Assembly: GCF_000756375.1 (NCBI RefSeq)
Contig: NZ_JNFD01000009.1
Coordinates: 62,001 to 126,000, forward strand
From: Sphingopyxis sp. LC81
Lineage (GTDB): Bacteria; Pseudomonadota; Alphaproteobacteria; Sphingomonadales; Sphingomonadaceae
DNA: 64,000 nucleotides
Direction of reading: 5' to 3'
Shown: positions 17,346-26,334 of the stretch, in pieces
Layout: each line of letters begins with the position of its first letter
How positions within the stretch are numbered: position 1 is the stretch's first letter
The notes under the pieces: model-generated
Database searches by the model: none
Told to the model about the DNA's origin: nothing
What the model saw: only the letters and a program-made list of their open reading frames with translations
Position numbers and translations under genes: made by a program

Positions 17346-17974
17346 TGTGCCAGCTCGCGCAGCGGATCGAGCGTATCGGCAATCAGGAACGGCCGCGCCG
17401 CGTCGGCGACAAAGGGCATGCCGGCGCGGTTGTGCCAGAAAACCGGCATGCCGACGCCGGCCGCCCCCGGAATGTCCGCAGGCGAGCCCGCCACGAAAAG
17501 CGTCCGCGTCGGATCGGTGCCGAGCCGGTCCAGCACGGCGCGGTAGGATTGCGGTTGCGGTTTGTAATAGCCCGTTTCTTCGGAGGTCAGGACAACCGAG
17601 AAGGGCACGCCGACCCGTTCCGCTGCCTGCCGCCCCAAAACTGTCGAACAGTTCGTTATGACGCCGAGCGCTATTTTGCGCGCGGTGAGATCGGCCAGTA
17701 GCTGTGGCGCCTCCGGCCAGGGCTGGAGCGAGTTCCAGTCCGCCGTCAGCGCATCGGGAGCCGATGCCGCCACGCCCGCCTTGGCGGCCGCCTCGCGGAC
17801 GAGATCCTCATAGGGGCGGTAAGCCCCGCAGCCATAGGTCAGCTCAAGATAGGCGCGGCGCCAGCGCAGCCCGTCGCTCGCCGACCCGGCGGCCCGGTTC
17901 CACACCGACCAGGAATCGAGAAGCGCGGTGAGGAGGTCGAAGACCACGGCTTCGACGGGGGCGAGCTGTTTCAT
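17342..17974 (-). CDS. HAD-superfamily hydrolase, haloacid-dehalogenase-like
   Basis: 210 residues with HAD motif I VVFDLLTALLDSW (nucleophile Asp in FD), motif II Thr/Asn in GVITNCSTVLG, the motif III Lys in ETGYYKPQPQSYRAVLD, and motif IV in LFVAGSPADIPGAAGVGM. The second Asp of the phosphatase DxDxT signature is missing (DLLTA), as in 2-haloacid dehalogenases, so C-halogen or C-O cleavage is as likely as phosphatase action. ATG at 17974 is preceded by A/T-rich TATTAT on the minus strand. First gene of the operon HAD, DSD1 enzyme, RidA. Confidence 0.83.
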   Translation of the reverse strand: MKQLAPVEAVVFDLLTALLDSWSVWNRAAGSASDGLRWRRAYLELTYGCGAYRPYEDLVREAAAKAGVAASAPDALTADWNSLQPWPEAPQLLADLTARKIALGVITNCSTVLGRQAAERVGVPFSVVLTSEETGYYKPQPQSYRAVLDRLGTDPTRTLFVAGSPADIPGAAGVGMPVFWHNRAGMPFVADAARPFLIADTLDPLRELAQ

Positions 17975-18061
17975 AGATCGGGATCCAAATATAATAATGG
18001 CGCCCAAGGCCTGCGGCTCCGCAGGCTTCGGGTCGGGGATGCCGCCGGATGGCCCCGAGCG

Positions 18062-18104
18062 ATTAGCAACGCCGCGGCCCGGCCGGCAAATGCCCGTTGC
18101 TAAT
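18062..18104. promoter_or_regulatory. Perfect 10-bp inverted repeat upstream of the HAD-DSD1-RidA operon
   Basis: ATTAGCAACG (18062-18071) is repeated inverted as CGTTGCTAAT (18095-18104) with a 23-base G/C-rich spacer. It lies between the lysR stop and the HAD start, about 90-130 bases before the operon. No T-run follows on either strand, so a terminator is unlikely; an operator for a looping or two-site regulator is more plausible. Confidence 0.45.
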
Positions 18105-18152
18105 GGTTTCATGCCGCCGCGTATGGACGTCGTTCGCATGCGCCATTCCCGT

Positions 18153-19052
18153 CTATGCCGTCGCCAGCTTCCAGAATGTTTCGGCCGACGGCGATTGCCG
18201 GCCGCGCGGCCGATACAGTCTGACGTCGACCGGAATATCCCAGCGCGCATCGCCCGCCCGCACCAGCGCGCCACGCTTCAGATCGTCCGCGACGATGCTC
18301 AGCGGCAGCCAGGCCAATCCCTTTCCATCCCTTGCCATGCGCGCGAGGATCAGCGTGTGCGACGTGAACACGGTCGTGAAATTCGCGCGCGTCGCAGTGG
18401 CATCGAGCGTCGCCGACACGATACGATCCATCCCCGATTCCGCGCCATAGGCCAGAAGATTGACCGGATGACCGGCGTCATCGGCGAGCGCGTGCAGCGG
18501 CGCCCCACCGGCTTCGCGCGGCGCGCTGACCGGCACCAGCGCATCGGATTCGAGCGATATCGACTGGAAACCCGCCCCATCGAGAACCGACGGTGCGCCG
18601 GGATGAAAATAGCACAGGCAAAAATGCGCCTTTCCGCTCAGCATCATCTGTTCGGATGTGCCCATATTGTCGGCGGTGAGCTGGATCGGGATCGCGGTAT
18701 CGGTCATCGCCTGAAGCGTCGCGAGCCATTGCGGGAAGAAGTTCAGCGCCAGGGCGTGCGTGACCAGAATCTTGACCATCGACGCCGATGTGCCGGCAAT
18801 TTCCTGCACCTCGCGCCGGCCATGTTCGATATCGCGCAGCACGGTCTCGGCGATGACGGCGAAGCGCTTGCCGGCGGGGGTCAGCACCATCTGGTGCGTG
18901 CTGCGGTCGACCAACTCCACGCCGAGCCATTCTTCGAGCGCGCGGATGCGGCGGCTGAACGCCGGCTGAGTCACGCAGCGCGTCGATGCCGCGCGCGAGA
19001 AATTGCCCGCGTGTATCAAGGCACCGAAATCCTCAAGCCATGCCAGTTCCAT
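18153..19052 (-). CDS. LysR-family transcriptional regulator (copy 1)
   Basis: 299 residues: winged helix-turn-helix (ELAWLEDFGALIHAGNFSRAAS, then TQPAFSRRIRALEEWLG) followed by a two-lobed effector-binding domain. It is clearly paralogous over its full length to the LysR protein at 31331-32248 (shared WLEDF, GNFSRAA, TQPAFSRRIRALE, ADNM, SGM, MARDG, AGDARW). ATG at 19052 is used; a GTG one codon upstream is equally readable. Divergent from the S9 peptidase gene and upstream, same strand, of the HAD-DSD1-RidA operon; either may be its target. Confidence 0.9.
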   Translation of the reverse strand: MELAWLEDFGALIHAGNFSRAASTRCVTQPAFSRRIRALEEWLGVELVDRSTHQMVLTPAGKRFAVIAETVLRDIEHGRREVQEIAGTSASMVKILVTHALALNFFPQWLATLQAMTDTAIPIQLTADNMGTSEQMMLSGKAHFCLCYFHPGAPSVLDGAGFQSISLESDALVPVSAPREAGGAPLHALADDAGHPVNLLAYGAESGMDRIVSATLDATATRANFTTVFTSHTLILARMARDGKGLAWLPLSIVADDLKRGALVRAGDARWDIPVDVRLYRPRGRQSPSAETFWKLATA

Positions 19053-19127
19053 CACTTATGCCCCTTCGGCCGATAGGGAAGTTGTAGTGCGGCGACGGCC
19101 TGTGCCTACCCCTCCTGATTGGCATGG

Positions 19128-19137
19128 ATTGATCAAT
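19128..19137. promoter_or_regulatory. Palindrome ATTGATCAAT in the lysR / S9 peptidase promoter region
   Basis: A perfect 10-base palindrome in the 160-base divergent region, followed by GCGCATTGG (19141-19149). The paralogous LysR locus at 32.27 kb has the related palindrome ATCAATTGAT followed by CGGCATTGG. LysR proteins bind short dyads in such positions. Confidence 0.4.
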
Positions 19138-19212
19138 TTTGCGCATTGGAGCTCGCGCCCGCCGGTCGGCAGATTGTGTGTGCAGACAAGCTTGATTCAG
19201 GGGGCTTCGGGG

Positions 19213-21282
19213 ATGGGTTTCGACATTTTGCGGCGCGAACTGCGTGGTCGCGCATCGGTGTGGACCGCTGCGCTGCTTGGCGCGGCGATCATGGTAGTGC
19301 CGGCGGGCGGCGCGGAGCTGGAGCAACGGGTATCGCTGGTGCCACGCGACGCGCTTTTTGTTTCGCCCGGCTATTCCGAACTTCAGATCAGTCCCGACGG
19401 CAAGCAACTGGCCTTTCTCCACCCGCTGAACGGCGTCCTCAACGTCTGGGTCGCGCCGCTCGACGATCCGAAGGCCGCCACCCCCGTCACCCGTTTCGAT
19501 ACGCGGCCGCCCGACAGTTTTCAGTGGAGCCCCGACGGGCGGTACATATTGGTGCTGAAGGATGTCGGCGGCGAGGAGCATAGCCAGCTCTGGGTCGCGA
19601 ACCTCGAAAAAAGCACGGTCGTCAATATGACCGCCGATCCCGCCGTGCAGACGAAGATCGTGAAGCTTTCGAAGCGCCGTCCCGGCGAAATCCTCGTCGG
19701 CATGAACATTCGCGACCGCCGCTATCGCGATATCTACCGGATCGACCTCGCGACGGGGCGGCGTACCGAAGTGCTCCGCAACGAGCGCAATTACATCGAT
19801 GTCGTTGCCGATCCCGATTTCAACATCCGGCTGGGCGTTCGCGGCAATGTCGACGGCTCGTCGACCTATTTCCGCCTCGACCCCGCGGGGCCGAGCGAGT
19901 TCATGACGATCCCGCTGGCCTCGCTGCGCAATTCGAAGATCCTCGGGCTCGACGGCGCGGGCAAGCTGTTGATGTTCGACAGCCGGACCAGCGACAAGGC
20001 GAACCTCGTCTCGGTCGATCTCGCCACGGGCAAGCAGACCCCGCTCGCGGCGTCCGGGCGGGCCGACATCGTCGATACGCTGTTCGACGAAGCCAGCGGT
20101 ACGCTGCTTGCGACGCGTGAGGACCCGCTCGTCAGCGAATGGACGGTGCGATCGGACGAGGTGCGCGCCGAGTTCGCCGCGCTGCAAGCGGCGGCCGCGG
20201 GGCCGTTCAAGATTGTCGACCAGACCCCCGACAATGCGCGCTGGCTGCTCCTCGAAACGGTCCCGAACCGCCCCGACCGTTATAGCTGGTGGAACCGCAA
20301 GGACCGGGTGCTCGTGCCGCTCCTCTCGACGCGGCCCGGGCTTGAGAAACAGGCGCTCGCGCGGCGGCTTCCCGTAACGATCGCGTCGCGCGACGGGCTC
20401 GGCCTGCCAAGTTACCTGACGTTGCCAGCAGGCGCGAAACTCGGCGCCGACGGGATGCCGGTGACGCCCGTTCCACTGGTGCTGCTCGTTCACGGCGGCC
20501 CCTGGCTTCGCGACGATCTGGCTTTCGATCCGCAGCACGCCTGGCTCGCTGACCGTGGCTATGCGGTGCTGTCGGTGAACTTCCGCGCGTCGGGGGGCTT
20601 CGGCAGCGACTTCATGGCGAAGGGCGACCGAAAATGGTCGGAAACGATGCACGACGACCTGCTCGACGGGGTGCAGTGGGCGATCGACAAAGGCGTGACC
20701 GCAAAGGACCGCGTCGCGGTGATGGGGCTGTCCTATGGCGGCTATTCGACGCTCGTGTCGCTGAGCTTCACGCCCGACACCTTCCAGTGCGGCGTCGACC
20801 TTGCGGGGCCGAGCAATCTGGTAAAGCAAGTCGCGGGGATGCCCGACTGGTGGACCTGGCAGCGCCCGCAGTTCGTCAACCGCGTGGGCGATCCGGCGAC
20901 AAAGGAGGGCGCGGCCGACCTGATGCGGCGCTCGCCGATCGCGCGTGTCGATGCGATTTCTAAGCCTTTGCTTGTGACGAACGGCGCCAACGACCCGCGC
21001 ATCTTTCCCAGCCAGTCGGAAGAGATCGTCGATGCGCTGAAGGCGCGGGGCAAGCCGGTGACTTATGCCTTTTACCCCGACGAGGGCCATGTCTATGCGA
21101 AGGATGCGACGAACATCTCCTTCGCGGCGATCGCCGAGCATTTCCTGTCGAAATGCCTCGGCGGGCCGGCCGAAGCTTATGGCGACGATCTTGCCGGGTC
21201 GCAGGTCGAACTGAAGACCGGCGCCGGGTTTGTGCCCGGTCTCGAGCAAGCACTCGAGGTCGGGCGAAGTAGCGGTCGCTAG
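19213..21282 (+). CDS. Exported S9-family serine peptidase (prolyl-oligopeptidase / acylaminoacyl-peptidase type)
   Basis: 689 residues: signal peptide (about 12-33, cleaved near GGAEL), beta-propeller (about 40-400) with WD-like repeats such as ISPDGKQLAFLHP and WSPDGRYILVL, then an alpha/beta-hydrolase domain with Ser507 in GLSYGGYS, Asp594 in NGANDPR and His626 in DEGHVY. These enzymes release dipeptides or acyl amino acids from short peptides; the propeller limits access to small substrates. Probably periplasmic. ATG at 19213 gives the signal peptide. Its stop overlaps that of the convergent acylase fusion in CTAG. Divergent from LysR copy 1. Confidence 0.9.
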   Translation: MGFDILRRELRGRASVWTAALLGAAIMVVPAGGAELEQRVSLVPRDALFVSPGYSELQISPDGKQLAFLHPLNGVLNVWVAPLDDPKAATPVTRFDTRPPDSFQWSPDGRYILVLKDVGGEEHSQLWVANLEKSTVVNMTADPAVQTKIVKLSKRRPGEILVGMNIRDRRYRDIYRIDLATGRRTEVLRNERNYIDVVADPDFNIRLGVRGNVDGSSTYFRLDPAGPSEFMTIPLASLRNSKILGLDGAGKLLMFDSRTSDKANLVSVDLATGKQTPLAASGRADIVDTLFDEASGTLLATREDPLVSEWTVRSDEVRAEFAALQAAAAGPFKIVDQTPDNARWLLLETVPNRPDRYSWWNRKDRVLVPLLSTRPGLEKQALARRLPVTIASRDGLGLPSYLTLPAGAKLGADGMPVTPVPLVLLVHGGPWLRDDLAFDPQHAWLADRGYAVLSVNFRASGGFGSDFMAKGDRKWSETMHDDLLDGVQWAIDKGVTAKDRVAVMGLSYGGYSTLVSLSFTPDTFQCGVDLAGPSNLVKQVAGMPDWWTWQRPQFVNRVGDPATKEGAADLMRRSPIARVDAISKPLLVTNGANDPRIFPSQSEEIVDALKARGKPVTYAFYPDEGHVYAKDATNISFAAIAEHFLSKCLGGPAEAYGDDLAGSQVELKTGAGFVPGLEQALEVGRSSGR

Positions 21283-24200
21283 GGCTCGCCGAGATATTTC
21301 GCCAAGCCCGCGTCGGGCGGCGGCGACCGTCCGGCCGCCTCTGCTACGTCGATCCGCAGGAAGGCGTTTTGGACATAGCGGATGCCCGCCCAGCGTAGCG
21401 GTTCGATCTCCCAATTCGGGGCTTGCTCGCGGACGTAGGGCGCGTGGGCATCGGGAACAGCGCCGGTGACCAGCCCCGCGAGTGCGCGGGCGCAAATTGC
21501 GCTGGTGATCACACCATGTCCCGTATAGCCGTAGCTGTACCCGATCCGGCGCACGGCATCGAAATGCACCGTGGGCAGCCAGTCGCGCGGAATGCCGAGA
21601 TAGCCCGCCCATTGATGCGTGAATTCGACGCCATCCAGCGATGGCCACCATTCGGTCAGCCGATCGCGGATCCAGCCGAAATTGGCGTTTTCGCTGAGCG
21701 CGGTCTCGCTCATGTCGGAACCATAGCGGTACGGCGCGCCGCGGCTGCCGAACAGGATGCGCCCGTCGGCGGTGCGAGTGAGATAATTGGTCGTATGCAC
21801 GTAAGAGCTGAGGCATTCGCCGCCGGCCCAGCCGACCGTCTCCCACTGTTCCGCGCTGAGCGGCGCGGTGAGCATGATCGTCGAGGCCATCGGGATGAGC
21901 CGGCGGCGATAGGCGGGCTGCGCGGTCATATAGGCTTCGCCTGCGAGCAGAACCGCGCGGCGAGCGCGCAGCGTGCCGCCTGAGGTAACGAGCGCCGGTT
22001 GCATGCCTGCGGTGGTTTGCAACACCTCGGTCCCCTCATGGATCCGCACGCCGCGCCGTTCGAGCGCACGCGCGAGCCCGCGCACAAGGCGGCCGGGGTG
22101 GATTGTGCCGCCCGCGCGCAGCCGCAGGGCACCCTTGACCTCGGTCGCATGGACGGCCGCTTGCGCCGCATCGGCGTCGAGCAATTCGCAGCCATCCTCC
22201 ATGCCGAGCCGGGCATAGGCTTCGAAGGATTGGCGCAGCGACGGCAATTGCTCGGCGCTGCGTGCGAGGGTGAGGACGCCCACGGGGTTGAAATGCGCGT
22301 CGATGCCTTCCTCTTCGCAGATGCGGCCGACTTCCCCCACCATCGCCTGCTGCGCGAGCAGCATCGCCCGGGCCGTCGCTGCACCGAAACGCCGGGTGAG
22401 GGCGGCGGGGTTGATGGGGAAGCGCGGCGAGCACCAGCCGCCATTGCGCCCCGACGCGCCAAAGCCGCAAAATTGCCGCTCGACGATCGCTATCGACAGA
22501 TCGGGGTCGTTTTGCAGCAGATACCAGGCGGTCCACAGACCCGTGAAGCCGCCCCCCATGATCGCGATATCGACGGTCGCGTCGCCCGGCAGCGCGGGGC
22601 GCGGCGTCAGATCGTCGTCGCAGCTTGCGAGCCAGTAGCTGCCGATGTCGGCGGGTGAGACGACGGCGGTCAATCGGGGCTCCGCCGCGCGCCAACGGGC
22701 CGGCGGTCGATATTCGAGCGTCATCGTCGACGCGGCGGTTTCGCGTATCCTGTCAGGCGAAAGCTCGATCTTCTTGAGCTCGTTGGTCTCGTGCATCATC
22801 GTCTGGTCGGCGAGGTGCGGGTTCCCCTTGCCGTCGGGACCGATGAACAGATTCTGGCCGCCCGCGTCGATCACCGAATAGAGCGCTCGCCGGTCGGCGC
22901 CGATTTCCATCAACCCGACCCAGCTTTCGCCGCCATTGTGCGGCGCCATCGTCGGGCCGAGGCGCAGGACCGCCGACAGGCGATGCTCGGGATAATCCTC
23001 GGCCATTTGCGGACGATCGGGCGTCTCGAGCGATGCGTCGAAATATTTCCAGTAAATCGGCTGCTTCCATTCCGACATGTCCTTGCCGGGGAAACGCGGT
23101 TTGACTTCGGCGATCGTCGCCTTGATCGTGTCGATCATCATCGCGGTGCGACCCTGCCCGTTGAAATAATCGACGCCCAGCGGCGCGCCCGCTTTATCGC
23201 CCTGAAAGGCGCGCAGCAGCAGGCTGGATTGATAGGTCAGGTAACGGTCGGTATCGATCGTTTTCCACCAATCGCCCATATCGTCGCCGAACAGCGTTTT
23301 CGGCGCGGTTTGGAGCCAGGTCCGGTAGAGGGTCAGTCCCGGATTGTCGTAGCGCTGATCACCGTTGCGGTCCTGATACAGGCCGTTGAAGCTCAGCATC
23401 AATTCGCCGGCGCGCTTCACCTCGGGGTCGCCGCTCGCCGCGATCGCGGCGCGGATATAGGGTGCGAAAAAGTCGGGCGCCGCCTGATTGCGATCGACCG
23501 CGCCGAGCGCGTTGAAGATTTTGCCGTTGAACTCGCGCATGTCGAGCAACGTCAGTGACTGGCCCGCCTTCGCGAGCCGGTCGCCGAGCCAGGTACGGAA
23601 GGTCGCGCCAATGCGGGCATTGTCGCCCTCCTGCGACCAGCCCGTCGCCTTGCTGTTCCACGACATGAAGTAACCCTGCTTCGGGTTGATCATGTGCGGC
23701 TTTTCCGCAGGGGTCAGGAAACCGGTCCACTCATATTCGCCGGTGCCGGGTGTCGGCAGCCGCGGATCGACGCCGGCGGCCTTCTTGGGGAGCGCCCCGG
23801 CCTCGAAATAGGCGATTGTGCCGTCCTCGCCGCCGTAGCACGCGCCGAGATTCCAGCCGAGGCGGTCGACGCCCTTTTCGCGGAATTCGGCGAGGCTCTT
23901 CGCGCGGCCCATTTCGGCAAAGGCGACCCATGTATCGAGTTCGCGGCCGTGGACGCCCATCTGCTGCGAATAAGCGGTGTCGTTTTCGACATCCCATGCG
24001 ATCACCGGGCCGTGGATCGTCCACGCGACCTCGTGCGTGAAGGGCGCGCCGTCCTTGACCTTGAAGGCTTCGGTCCGGTGCTCCATTTTCTTCCACGCAC
24101 CCTTGTACCAATATTCGTACCGGTTCCTGGGGTTGAGCTTTTCGGCGAAGGTGGTGCCGGCCTCGCTGCTGCCTGACACCAGCAGCCAGCCGTGCTGCGC

Positions 24201-25115
24201 GCCGCGGCCCATCGTCGGGACACCCCAGCCGGTCGAGCCGAAGCCCGTGTTGTCGAAACCGCCGCCCTTCAGGTGGATTTCGGGGCCGTCGGCTGTGGCC
24301 TCCAGCATCAACACCTTTCCGCTCGCCGATTTTTCGGGGCCGATGACCATGCAGCGGCTTGCGCCTTTCACCGGTTCGGTGGGCTTTGTCTGCGCCGCGG
24401 CCGACGACACATTGCGATAGGGGGCCAGTTGCGCCGAAGCGAGGACGGGGGCGGGTATCGGCCGGGCCGGGGCGAGATCGTCGCCCGCGGGGATGGTGGT
24501 CGGGGAGTCGGGGTCGGAAATCGGCACGACGTCGTTGAAAATCGTCCACGCCTTGTCCTGACCGTAGCGCGCCGTCATTGCCTTCAGAAATTCGAGGTTA
24601 CGGATTTCATATGTGTCGCGTCCCAGCGGCGCGGCGGTGATGAGCGCGAGATATTCGGTGAGGCTCCAGCGGGTCGGCTTGATCCCCCAGCGGATGAATT
24701 CGAGCGGGGTCAGCCGCGCAGGATCGGCGTTCACTTCGTCGATACGCTTGTTGATGCCGTCGACCATCGCCTGGATCATCTTCTGATGCTCGGGCGCCAG
24801 CGCCTCGTAGCGCTGCATCAGCACCGCGTCGGAAAGCCTCCGGCCGCGCATCATCTTGTCGCTTTTGATCGCCGATTTCCCGACAAGCTCGGCACGGCGG
24901 CCCTGCGTGTTGTGCCGCGCAAGCTCCATCGCCGCGAGGCGGTCGTGTGCAATCGCATAGCCCGCGCCGAACATCACCGCGTCGGACGTCTCCGCCTCCA
25001 CATGAGGCACGCCGAAATCGTCGCGGGTGATGCTGACCTTTTCGGCGGCGTTCGCCTGCGCCGCGAGCAACAGCGCGGCGGAACCATGGAGCAAGGCGGC
25101 AGTCGAACGGCGCAT
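21279..25115 (-). CDS. Penicillin-acylase-family N-acyl hydrolase fused to a DAO-type FAD oxidoreductase
   Basis: One uninterrupted 1278-residue frame. Residues 1-23 are a signal sequence with Arg-Arg at positions 2-3. Residues about 25-795 are an Ntn-hydrolase acylase (DFGVPHVEAETSDAVMFG, AIAHDRLAAMELARHNTQGRRAEL, then the beta-chain start at Ser253 in GASRCMVIG, and WNSKATGWSQEGDN, HNGGESWVGL). Residues about 815-1278 are a complete FAD protein: SYWLASCDDDLTPRPALPGD, GGGFTGLW dinucleotide fold, GRNGGWC and the C-terminal GYTGHGV. Each half has the length of a free-standing family member. The linker is only about 12-15 residues, and a TTG with GGAG six bases before it (22673) could start the second half independently. 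Last gene of the TBDR-AbgT-M20 operon. Fusion, lost stop, or dual start cannot be told apart here. Confidence 0.8.
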   Translation of the reverse strand: MRRSTAALLHGSAALLLAAQANAAEKVSITRDDFGVPHVEAETSDAVMFGAGYAIAHDRLAAMELARHNTQGRRAELVGKSAIKSDKMMRGRRLSDAVLMQRYEALAPEHQKMIQAMVDGINKRIDEVNADPARLTPLEFIRWGIKPTRWSLTEYLALITAAPLGRDTYEIRNLEFLKAMTARYGQDKAWTIFNDVVPISDPDSPTTIPAGDDLAPARPIPAPVLASAQLAPYRNVSSAAAQTKPTEPVKGASRCMVIGPEKSASGKVLMLEATADGPEIHLKGGGFDNTGFGSTGWGVPTMGRGAQHGWLLVSGSSEAGTTFAEKLNPRNRYEYWYKGAWKKMEHRTEAFKVKDGAPFTHEVAWTIHGPVIAWDVENDTAYSQQMGVHGRELDTWVAFAEMGRAKSLAEFREKGVDRLGWNLGACYGGEDGTIAYFEAGALPKKAAGVDPRLPTPGTGEYEWTGFLTPAEKPHMINPKQGYFMSWNSKATGWSQEGDNARIGATFRTWLGDRLAKAGQSLTLLDMREFNGKIFNALGAVDRNQAAPDFFAPYIRAAIAASGDPEVKRAGELMLSFNGLYQDRNGDQRYDNPGLTLYRTWLQTAPKTLFGDDMGDWWKTIDTDRYLTYQSSLLLRAFQGDKAGAPLGVDYFNGQGRTAMMIDTIKATIAEVKPRFPGKDMSEWKQPIYWKYFDASLETPDRPQMAEDYPEHRLSAVLRLGPTMAPHNGGESWVGLMEIGADRRALYSVIDAGGQNLFIGPDGKGNPHLADQTMMHETNELKKIELSPDRIRETAASTMTLEYRPPARWRAAEPRLTAVVSPADIGSYWLASCDDDLTPRPALPGDATVDIAIMGGGFTGLWTAWYLLQNDPDLSIAIVERQFCGFGASGRNGGWCSPRFPINPAALTRRFGAATARAMLLAQQAMVGEVGRICEEEGIDAHFNPVGVLTLARSAEQLPSLRQSFEAYARLGMEDGCELLDADAAQAAVHATEVKGALRLRAGGTIHPGRLVRGLARALERRGVRIHEGTEVLQTTAGMQPALVTSGGTLRARRAVLLAGEAYMTAQPAYRRRLIPMASTIMLTAPLSAEQWETVGWAGGECLSSYVHTTNYLTRTADGRILFGSRGAPYRYGSDMSETALSENANFGWIRDRLTEWWPSLDGVEFTHQWAGYLGIPRDWLPTVHFDAVRRIGYSYGYTGHGVITSAICARALAGLVTGAVPDAHAPYVREQAPNWEIEPLRWAGIRYVQNAFLRIDVAEAAGRSPPPDAGLAKYLGEP
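22673..22683 (-). promoter_or_regulatory. Possible internal ribosome site and TTG start for the FAD half
   Basis: On the minus strand GGAG (22683-22680) is followed after six bases by TTG (22675-22673), in frame with the FAD domain and giving a 464-residue product, the usual size for this oxidoreductase family. The FAD domain's conserved N-terminus (SYWLASC) begins 11 codons later. Confidence 0.4.
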
Positions 25116-25137
25116 CAAAAAAATCTCCCCGGATTGT

Positions 25138-26334
25138 CTATTTCGGCAGGAATGTCTCGGCCAAGGCGACCCACAGCGCGGCGCCGGTCGGCGAAATGCT
25201 GTCATCATAGGCATAGTGCGAATTGTGGAGCATCACCGACCCCGGCCCCTCGTCGCCGTTGCCGAGGAGCAGGAAGCAGCCGGGAACGACGTCGAGGTAG
25301 CGCGCGAAATCCTCGCCCCCCATGCCCGGTGCATCGAGATCGACGAAGCGGTCGGGGCCGACGATGCCGATCGCGATCTCGCGGACCTTGGCATAGAGGT
25401 CGGCCGGATTGTGCAGCGCGGGATAGCCGCGTTCGTAATGCAGCTCCGCCTTCGCGCCGAACGAGGCCGCGACACCCGTCACGATCTCGCGCAGCCGCCG
25501 TTCGGTCGCATCCTGGCTCGCGCGCGACAGGGTGCGCACCGTGCCGCCCATGCGCGCCTCGTCGGCGATGATGTTGAACGCGGTGCCCGCTTCGACCTTG
25601 CAGATCGAGACGACCGCGGCGTCCATCGGGTCGGTGCTGCGCGCGACGATGCTCTGCACCGCGACGATGATTTGCGCTGCGACGAGCACGGGATCGACCG
25701 TCAGGTGCGGGCGCGCGGCGTGGCCGCCCTTGCCGGTGATGACGATCTCGAACTTGTCGGCGGCGGCATAGAGCGCGCCCGCGCGCCCCGCGAGCTTGCC
25801 CGCCGCGATGCCCGGGCGGTTGTGGATGCCGAAGATGGCGTCCATCGGGAAACGGTCGAACAATCCGTCGCGGATCATCGCGCTGGCGCCGCCATCGGGG
25901 TCGCCGCCGGGCCCCTGATAGCCCAGCGATTCCTCGGCGGGCTGGAAGATCAGATGCACCGCGCCGTCGAAATTGCGCGTCGCGGCGAGATGCTTTGCGG
26001 CGCCGAGCAGCATCGTCGTATGTCCGTCGTGGCCGCAGGCGTGCATCACGCCGGGCGTGCAGGACTTGTGATCGGACTCGGCCAGTTCGGTCATCGGCAG
26101 CGCGTCGATGTCGGCGCGGATGCCGATCGCGCGGTCCGACGTTCCGGCGCGGATCGTCGCGACGATGCCCGTGCCGCCGATGCCGGTATGCACCTCGTCG
26201 ACCCCGAAGCTTTGGAGCAAGTCGAGGATGAAGCGGACCGTGCCCTGTTCGTGAAAGCCGAGTTCGGGATGCTGATGGATGTGCCGGCGCCAGGCGGTCA
26301 TGTCGGTTTCGAGCGATTTGAGGTCAACGGACAT
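25138..26334 (-). CDS. M20-family amidohydrolase (hippurate hydrolase / AbgAB-like)
   Basis: 398 residues with the M20D signature: HIHQHPELGFHE at the start, the first metal site MHACGHDGHTTMLLGAAK, and IFQPAEES with the catalytic Glu pair; a dimerisation domain (about 185-290) lies between the two catalytic halves, and GMGGEDFARYL plus LHNSHYAYDD close the site. Hydrolyses N-acyl or N-aroyl amino acids in the cytosol. ATG at 26334 is preceded by a strong AGGAGG. It follows an AbgT transporter, echoing the abgABT system for p-aminobenzoyl-glutamate, and precedes the acylase fusion by 22 bases. Confidence 0.92.
   Translation of the reverse strand: MSVDLKSLETDMTAWRRHIHQHPELGFHEQGTVRFILDLLQSFGVDEVHTGIGGTGIVATIRAGTSDRAIGIRADIDALPMTELAESDHKSCTPGVMHACGHDGHTTMLLGAAKHLAATRNFDGAVHLIFQPAEESLGYQGPGGDPDGGASAMIRDGLFDRFPMDAIFGIHNRPGIAAGKLAGRAGALYAAADKFEIVITGKGGHAARPHLTVDPVLVAAQIIVAVQSIVARSTDPMDAAVVSICKVEAGTAFNIIADEARMGGTVRTLSRASQDATERRLREIVTGVAASFGAKAELHYERGYPALHNPADLYAKVREIAIGIVGPDRFVDLDAPGMGGEDFARYLDVVPGCFLLLGNGDEGPGSVMLHNSHYAYDDSISPTGAALWVALAETFLPK

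Noticed and set aside
19033-21846. A 937-codon open frame on the minus strand
   Set aside because: Opposite the S9 peptidase, whose catalytic triad is intact; composition is Arg-rich and featureless.
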